From Deinococcus sp. HSC-46F16 (GTDB lineage: Bacteria; Deinococcota; Deinococci; Deinococcales; Deinococcaceae), in assembly GCF_024171495.1 (NCBI RefSeq), contig NZ_JALJZW010000001.1, positions 744,001 to 808,000 on the forward strand: a DNA stretch of 64,000 nucleotides, read 5' to 3'. The notes under the pieces are model-generated. The model had not been told where the DNA came from. It saw nothing but the letters and a program-made list of their open reading frames with translations, and searched no databases. Shown in pieces: positions 56,862 through 64,000 of this stretch (position 1 is its first letter; each line of letters opens with the position of its first letter). The translations under genes and the position numbers were made by a program.

Positions 56862-59081
56862 ATGCGCCTGCTGCCCCGCCCCCCCAGCCCCGCCCAAGGC
56901 GGACGGCTCGCGCTCGCCGCGCTGGCCGGGCTGGCGCTGGGGCTGCTGCTGGCCCGCGGCGTGCTGAGCGTGGTGCTCGCGCTGGTGCCGCCGGGGCAGC
57001 CGCTGGTACGGGCGCTGGTGGGCGGGCTGGGGGCACTCGTGAGCGTCACGCTGGGCTTCGGGCTGTCGGGGGCGCTCTCGGCGCGGGCGCTGCCGCTGGG
57101 GCGGCTGGGCCTCTCGCGGGGGCAGGCGCGGCTGCGGGCGGGGGCCGCGACGGGCACGACGGCGGGGCTGCTGATCGTGCCCGTCACCGGGGTGCTGGGG
57201 CTGGCGGGCATCTACCAGGGAGGCGGCCTGGGCGACGTGCTGGGCGGCCTGCAACTCGCCGGGCTGGTCGCCGCCGCCTGCGGGCTGTATGGCCTGATCT
57301 CGGGCGGGGTGCTGGGGCTGCTCACCGTGCGGGCGAGGCTGGCGTGGCGTCCGGCGCTGGCGGGGCTCCTGGGCTTCGGCGCGGCGGGGCTGGTGGGAGG
57401 TGGGGTGGTGGCCCTGATCGGGGTCCCCAGCCTGCTCGACGGGGGCGGCTGGGCGCTGCTGGGCTGGCTCACGGCCTTTCTGGTGGCCGCGCAGGTCGTG
57501 GGCGACCTCGCCATCGCCGCGAGCATCCACGCCGCCGCCGAACATCCGGAGCGCGACGGGGCCGACGGGCGGCAGGTGACCCTGACCCTCGCCGCGCTGG
57601 GGGTCACGCTGCTGGGGGTCTGGGGGGTCGCCGAGCAGGCCGTGTCCTTCGTCCAGTCGCGCCCCACCCGTGCCGAGCCGCTGGCGATTCCGGCGGCCTC
57701 CGGGCTGGATTGCCCCGCGCCCACGGCCCCGCTCGAACGGGCGCTGTGGGAGGTCACCACGCGGGGCGGGCGGCCCGACCTCTCGTGCGGCAACCGGGTG
57801 CTGGGGCTGCTGCACACCCCGAACCCCGACCCGGCCTTCAGCGACCGGCCGCCCACCCCCCACGGGGCCTACGACGTGCTCGCGGCGCAGATTGCCGGGG
57901 CGCGGCGCGAGGTGCTGTACGCGGTGATGGAATGGGCCGACGAACCCCGCCGGGGGCCGGGGGCCGTGCTGGCCGGGGGAGTGGCCGAGCTGTACCGCCG
58001 GGTGCAGGCCGATCCCGCCGCCTACCCGCAGGGGGTCACGGTGCGGATCGCGCTGGGCAACTTCCCGGTCACCGCCAACCTCGAATGGGGGTCGCAGGTG
58101 TACGCGGCGATCCGCGACCTGCTGGACGCGGGCGTGCCCCTCGCGGACCCGGCGCGGGGCTGGCGGGTCGAGGTGGCGAACTACGCGGGCACCTTTCCCC
58201 ACAGCCACGCCAAGCTGCTGGTGCTGGACGGGCGGGACCTCGTGGCGATGGGGTTCAATGTGGGGCCGCTGCATTTCCCCGCCGAGCGGCCAGGGGGCGG
58301 CGACCTGCGCGACTTCGGGCTATGGGTGCGGGGGCCGGTGGCGCGGGACGGCCTGAACGTCTTCGACGACCTGTGGGTGCGCTCTACCCGCGTCGAATGC
58401 GACCCCGGCGTCACCGCGCGGCGGGTGCGCTCCTCGTGCCGGGGGGCGGGTCCGGCCGAGGCGACGCACCCGCAGGGCACCGCGACCTTCCCCTTGAGTC
58501 CGGTCGGAACGGACCGCGCCTTCAGCCTGTACCGCCGCGAGGGGTTTCAGGCCGCCGACGCCGCGCAGCTCGCGCTGATCGGGGCCGCCCGGCGGGAAAT
58601 CGAGCTGCTGCACGTCAGCTTCAGCATGGGCCTGCGCTGCAACCTCGCGCTGCTCAACCCCCGGCTGTGCACCTACGAGGCGGACGCACTCCCGTGGATG
58701 CGGGCGCTCGTCGCGGCGATGGAGCGCGGGGTGCGGGTGCGGGTCATGGTGCACGAGCACAGCCTGCTGGGCCTGGAAAACCGCGTCGGGCTGGCGGTGC
58801 TGCGCCGGGAACTCGCCGCGCGGGGCCTGTCCGGCCGCTTCGAGGCCCGCTGGTATCCCGGCGCCCTGCACGCCAAGGTGATGCGGGTGGATGGACAGAT
58901 GCTCGTCGTGGGCAGCCAGAACCTGCACTACTCGTCGTGGACGCCGCGCGGCCTGAACGAATACAGCGTCGCCACGTCGGAGGCCGGAGTCAACGCCGAA
59001 TTCGGGCGGGCCTTCGCGCACTTCTGGGAGGAGGCGCAGCCCGCGGCCCTCCCCGGCTGGCTGAAGGCGGTGGGCCGCTGA
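56862..59081 (+). CDS. Membrane protein fused to a phospholipase D/cardiolipin synthase-like domain
   Basis: 739 residues. The first ~260 hold six or more membrane segments rich in Gly/Ala/Leu; the rest is a PLD-superfamily enzyme with two HxK sites: 'HSHAKLLVLDGRDLVAMGFN' (near residue 450) and 'LHAKVMRVDGQMLVVGSQN' (near residue 670). Cys at 'LDCPAP', 'DLSCGNR', 'RVECDPG' and 'RSSCRGA' suggest disulfides, so the PLD part is likely outside the membrane. Phosphatidyl transfer or phospholipid cleavage is likely. TATCCT lies eight bases before the ATG. Confidence 0.87.
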   Translation: MRLLPRPPSPAQGGRLALAALAGLALGLLLARGVLSVVLALVPPGQPLVRALVGGLGALVSVTLGFGLSGALSARALPLGRLGLSRGQARLRAGAATGTTAGLLIVPVTGVLGLAGIYQGGGLGDVLGGLQLAGLVAAACGLYGLISGGVLGLLTVRARLAWRPALAGLLGFGAAGLVGGGVVALIGVPSLLDGGGWALLGWLTAFLVAAQVVGDLAIAASIHAAAEHPERDGADGRQVTLTLAALGVTLLGVWGVAEQAVSFVQSRPTRAEPLAIPAASGLDCPAPTAPLERALWEVTTRGGRPDLSCGNRVLGLLHTPNPDPAFSDRPPTPHGAYDVLAAQIAGARREVLYAVMEWADEPRRGPGAVLAGGVAELYRRVQADPAAYPQGVTVRIALGNFPVTANLEWGSQVYAAIRDLLDAGVPLADPARGWRVEVANYAGTFPHSHAKLLVLDGRDLVAMGFNVGPLHFPAERPGGGDLRDFGLWVRGPVARDGLNVFDDLWVRSTRVECDPGVTARRVRSSCRGAGPAEATHPQGTATFPLSPVGTDRAFSLYRREGFQAADAAQLALIGAARREIELLHVSFSMGLRCNLALLNPRLCTYEADALPWMRALVAAMERGVRVRVMVHEHSLLGLENRVGLAVLRRELAARGLSGRFEARWYPGALHAKVMRVDGQMLVVGSQNLHYSSWTPRGLNEYSVATSEAGVNAEFGRAFAHFWEEAQPAALPGWLKAVGR

Positions 59082-59127
59082 GCGCGGGCGGCGCGGCTGC
59101 GACGTTGCCCCTCATCTTCTGCGCCGC

Positions 59128-59133
59128 TACACT
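59128..59133 (+). promoter_or_regulatory. -10 box (TACACT) of the LCP gene, leaderless type
   Basis: TACACT six bases before the GTG start. Confidence 0.6.
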
Positions 59134-59139
59134 CGCCGC

Positions 59140-60276
59140 GTGCGCCGCACCCTCCTTTCCCTGCTCGTCGTGCTGGCGGGCTTCGTCGCCCTCGCGGCCC
59201 CCGCCGCGCCCGCCCTGTCCCGCTACGGCGCCCTGCCCCGCACGGCGGACGGTCCCCTGAACATCCTGCTCGCCGGGGTGGACGTGGAATATGACGACTC
59301 GGCGGGCGTGTGGCCCTACCCGCCCAAACCGGAGGATTTCCTGGGGCGCACCGACACCATCGTGCTCGCGCAGGTGCACCCCGACGGGCAGACCGACCTG
59401 CTGAGCATTCCGCGCGACACCTGGGTGAGCGTGCCCGGCTGGGGCCTGAGCAAGATCAACGCCGCCAACCGCCACGGCGGGCCGGAGGTGCTGGCCGCCA
59501 CCGTGCAGGACCTCACCGGGGTGCGGGTGGACTCCTACGTGCTGCTCTCGCTGGGGGCGGTCCGCGCCCTGACCGACGCGGCGGGCGGCGTCACGGTGGA
59601 CGTGGGCCAGCGCATGAAGTACGACGACAACGCGGGCAAGCTCCACATCGACCTGCAACCGGGGCGGCAGCGCTTGAGCGGCGAGCAGGCCGAGGGCTTT
59701 CTGCGCTTCCGCAAGGACAATCTGGGGGACATCGGCCGGGTGCAGCGCCAGCAGGCTTTCCTCACGGCGTTGGTAAACCAGACCCGCAATCCGCTGAACT
59801 GGTGGCGGCTGCCGCGCATGGTGGGCGCCATGCACGAGCACACCCGCTCGGACCTCTCGCGCGGCGAGGTGGGGGCGCTGCTGGGGGCGGCGCTGCGTGG
59901 TCCGCGCGTGCAGAGCCACACCGTTCCCGGCGACTACGGGGCGGGCGGCACCTGGATCGCGGACCGGGCGGCCCTGGCCGAACTGGTGCGCCAACACTTC
60001 CGCGACCCGAACGACCCGCGCTCGCTCTCGGTGGCCGTGCTCAACGTGGGCGCCCCCGACGGCAGCGCGGCCCGGATGCAGGCGCGGCTGCGCGGGTTGG
60101 GCTACGGCGACGTGACCATCGCCAACGGCCCGCGCCAGGACGGCCCCACCACCCTCAGCGGCGAGCGGGCCGCCGCCGTGCAGCGCGACGTGGGCTTCGG
60201 GCAGGTCACCGCCGAGCCGGGGGTGGCGGGGGCGGACGTGACCGTGCGGCTGGGAAGCGATACTCCGGCGAACTGA
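59140..60276 (+). CDS. LytR-CpsA-Psr (LCP) family protein
   Basis: 378 residues from GTG 59140, start supported by TACACT. A signal anchor (about 5-25) precedes the LCP domain: 'NILLAGVDVEYDD', 'GRTDTIVLAQVHPDGQTDLL', 'SIPRDTWVSVPGWGLSKINA' and 'EGFLRFRKDNLGDIGRVQRQ', with the conserved Asp and Arg residues for polyprenyl-phosphate substrates. A LytR_C-type tail follows ('VAVLNVGAPDGSAARMQARL'). LCP enzymes attach glycopolymers to peptidoglycan or other acceptors; the substrate in Deinococcus is not clear. Confidence 0.92.
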   Translation: MRRTLLSLLVVLAGFVALAAPAAPALSRYGALPRTADGPLNILLAGVDVEYDDSAGVWPYPPKPEDFLGRTDTIVLAQVHPDGQTDLLSIPRDTWVSVPGWGLSKINAANRHGGPEVLAATVQDLTGVRVDSYVLLSLGAVRALTDAAGGVTVDVGQRMKYDDNAGKLHIDLQPGRQRLSGEQAEGFLRFRKDNLGDIGRVQRQQAFLTALVNQTRNPLNWWRLPRMVGAMHEHTRSDLSRGEVGALLGAALRGPRVQSHTVPGDYGAGGTWIADRAALAELVRQHFRDPNDPRSLSVAVLNVGAPDGSAARMQARLRGLGYGDVTIANGPRQDGPTTLSGERAAAVQRDVGFGQVTAEPGVAGADVTVRLGSDTPAN

Positions 60277-60318
60277 CCCCTTTGTGACCCCCGTTCAGGC
60301 CTCTGGCCGCACTTGCGG

Positions 60319-60324
60319 TATACT
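60319..60324 (+). promoter_or_regulatory. -10 box (TATACT) of the rimP-nusA-infB operon
   Basis: TATACT, nearly consensus, about 96 bases before rimP and just upstream of a terminator-like hairpin. No convincing -35 is visible. Confidence 0.55.
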
Positions 60325-60337
60325 GGCCCTCAGAAAT

Positions 60338-60374
60338 CCTCGAAAGCGAGGTGGGTTCTGCACCCACCTTTTTT
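60338..60374 (+). terminator. Putative attenuator in the rimP leader
   Basis: GAGGTGGG, short loop, CCCACCT, then TTTTTT (60348-60374) is a strong intrinsic terminator about 20 bases into the predicted transcript. A smaller hairpin CCTCG-AAAG-CGAGG (60338-60351) shares bases with its left arm, so the two cannot form together. It could also simply end the upstream LCP transcript. Confidence 0.65.
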
Positions 60375-60419
60375 CGTGGAGGGGGTGGTGACCGGCCCCG
60401 GAGAAGAGGGGCCTACAAT

Positions 60420-60887
60420 ATGAATAGCAATGCGAACAACAATTCAGACCAGCTTCACCGCCTCGCGGACGGCGTCCTGCGCCCGCTGGGGTACGAGGTG
60501 CTGGACGTGCAGGTGCAGAATCCGGGGCGGCGGCCCATCGTGGTGATCCGGATGGACCGCCTCGACGAGCAGCCTGTCACGGTCGAGAATCTGGAGCAGG
60601 CCAGCCGGGTCGTCGGGGCCGAATTCGACCGCGCCGACCCCATCTCGGGCGAGTACCGCCTCGAACTCGAATCGCCAGGGGCCAAGCGGCCACTGACGCG
60701 GGCGCGGCACTTCGAGCGCATGGTGGGCCTCAAGGCCCGCGTGCGGAATGGCGAGCATTCCTTCACCGCCCCCATCAAGGGCGTCGAGGGCGAGCAGGTC
60801 ACCTTCGACGTGGCGGGCGAGGACGTGACGCTCACGGTGGGGAGCTTTCAGGGCAACCTCGCCGAGTTCCCGGACCGGCACCGCTAA
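60420..60887 (+). CDS. rimP: Ribosome maturation factor RimP
   Basis: Needed for 30S subunit maturation. 155 residues: 'LHRLADGVLRPLGYEVLDVQ', 'RRPIVVIRMDRLDEQPVTVE' and 'RLELESPGAKRPLTRARHFE' are the RimP N-domain, and the C-terminal Sm-like barrel ends 'FQGNLAEFPDRHR'. The ATG directly follows TACAAT, so that box cannot be the promoter for this start; AGAGGGG is a likely Shine-Dalgarno. The rimP-nusA-ylxR-infB order is conserved in many bacteria. Repeat copy C starts at the base after its TAA. Confidence 0.94.
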   Translation: MNSNANNNSDQLHRLADGVLRPLGYEVLDVQVQNPGRRPIVVIRMDRLDEQPVTVENLEQASRVVGAEFDRADPISGEYRLELESPGAKRPLTRARHFERMVGLKARVRNGEHSFTAPIKGVEGEQVTFDVAGEDVTLTVGSFQGNLAEFPDRHR

Positions 60888-61020
60888 CAAGCCTTCCGGT
60901 TGGAAGGTGTCCCCGACACCTGAAAACCCGACCGAAGGGAGTAGGAACGAGGACGGATTTCGGGAGATGGATGAACAGCCGGTGCTGTTCTGGCTGTTCA
61001 GGAAGCGGACGGAATCCGTA
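60888..61020 (+). repeat. Small dyad element, copy C (133 bp), between rimP and nusA
   Basis: Begins CAAGCCTTCCGGTTGG at the base after the rimP TAA and ends GCGGACGGAATCCGTA. Hairpins are GGTGTC/GACACC on the left and GAACAGCC/GGCTGTTC on the right; the core is CCGACCGAAGGGAGTAGGAA. It is more diverged than copies A and B but has the same layout. It is transcribed inside the operon, 26 bases before nusA. Confidence 0.8.
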
Positions 61021-61046
61021 TAAAACTCAATACAGGAGGACTTGGG

Positions 61047-62228
<1,182 letters not shown>

Positions 62229-62235
62229 CCCCAGG

Positions 62236-62511
62236 GTGACCGCCTCCTCCCCCACCGCCCACGTCCCCGAGCGCACCTGCGTGGCCTGCCGCACGAAGCG
62301 GCCCCAGGCCGAGCTGCTGCGCGTGAGCCGGGACGCGGCGGGCGGGTGGCAGGTGGCTCCCGGTGCTCAGAAGGGCCGCACCGGACGCGGCGCCTACGTG
62401 TGCGCCGACTCGCCGGGGTGCTGGACCGAGAAGCGGCTGCGCCGGACCTTCCGGGGAGACGCCCCGGCGGTGAATGCGGCGCTGCACGCGGCCCCCGCTG
62501 CCCCCGCTTAA
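62236..62511 (+). CDS. ylxR: YlxR-family RNA-binding protein
   Basis: 91 residues from GTG 62236, seven bases after nusA. 'PERTCVACRTKRPQAELLRV' and 'GRGAYVCADSPGCWTEKRL' carry the four-Cys-like pattern of the DUF448/YlxR family. Members sit between nusA and infB; B. subtilis YlxR acts as a nucleoid-associated regulator, and a related protein interacts with RNase P. An Ala/Pro-rich tail ends the protein. Confidence 0.9.
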   Translation: MTASSPTAHVPERTCVACRTKRPQAELLRVSRDAAGGWQVAPGAQKGRTGRGAYVCADSPGCWTEKRLRRTFRGDAPAVNAALHAAPAAPA

Positions 62512-62567
62512 GAGCGCAGGCCCCAGACCGACCATGACAACCTGAACCCCCTGCCTGCCACGGCGCA

Positions 62568-64000
<1,433 letters not shown>

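Noticed and set aside
60414..60419. TACAAT directly before the rimP ATG as its promoter
   Set aside because: Transcription would begin several bases inside the gene, and there is no alternative downstream start. The upstream TATACT with a Shine-Dalgarno fits better.

Overview
The window is high-GC bacterial chromosome, about 70% by eye, and almost certainly from a Deinococcus. Three things support this: the gene content (RecD2 without RecBC, SbcDC, RecQ with several HRDC domains, a CRP-family regulator resembling DdrI, many small lipoproteins), the close fit of the housekeeping proteins to Deinococcus families, and a striking number of genes whose only visible promoter element is a TANNNT box 5-12 bases before the start codon. 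That last feature is the signature of leaderless mRNAs reported in Deinococcus. I see no rRNA, tRNA, CRISPR, prophage or complete insertion sequence; this is core chromosome with small repeats.

Layout. 1-3.6 kb: a TPR protein (cut by the window edge), then convergent coaE and pyrG. 3.7-6.3 kb: recD2 and an overlapping, frameshifted P-loop kinase. 6.5-12.1 kb: an orphan RES-domain protein and a tightly overlapping sbcD-sbcC-nudix-phosphoribosyltransferase operon. 12.1-19.1 kb: a minus-strand cluster of an SDR, smpB, a degenerate Amidase_3 protein, a GerMN protein, smc and a small hypothetical protein. 19.3-24.1 kb: a membrane protein, an MFS exporter and recQ. 24.1-26.5 kb: small proteins, a PIG-L deacetylase and three overlapping roadblock-like genes. 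26.8-33.5 kb: gyrA, a DdrI-like regulator, a ferredoxin-NADP reductase, a GT2 glycosyltransferase and tyrA. 33.7-47.4 kb: an acyltransferase, a hydrolase, argS, cell-envelope and lipoprotein genes, an intact Amidase_3, an MBL-fold hydrolase and a DUF892 protein. 47.5-55.6 kb: a GGDEF protein, trpBA, gluQRS, paired lipoproteins and an AcuI-type oxidoreductase. 55.7-60.3 kb: an acyl-CoA dehydrogenase, a membrane-PLD fusion and an LCP protein. 60.4-64 kb: the rimP-nusA-ylxR-infB operon, with infB cut by the window end.

The most unusual signals are repeats and degenerate proteins. (1) A ~133 bp element with TACGGATTCCG-type inverted ends occurs three times (33497, 34845, 60888). Each copy starts at the base after a stop codon, and its hairpins change sequence but keep pairing. 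(2) A GGCCAGC-rich repeat is carried in frame at the C-termini of CoaE and PyrG and in the RecQ inter-HRDC linker, encoding a similar peptide each time. (3) The Amidase_3 protein in the smpB-smc cluster has lost its three recognisable zinc ligands. (4) Three roadblock-like genes form an operon with no GTPase beside them. (5) A terminator-like hairpin with an overlapping alternative hairpin lies between the rimP-nusA promoter and rimP.

DNA repair and chromosome functions are well represented (RecD2, SbcCD, RecQ, SMC, GyrA), alongside translation (SmpB, ArgS, GluQRS, RimP, NusA, IF-2) and envelope biogenesis (two amidase-family proteins, LCP, GerMN, PLD fusion, acyltransferase).
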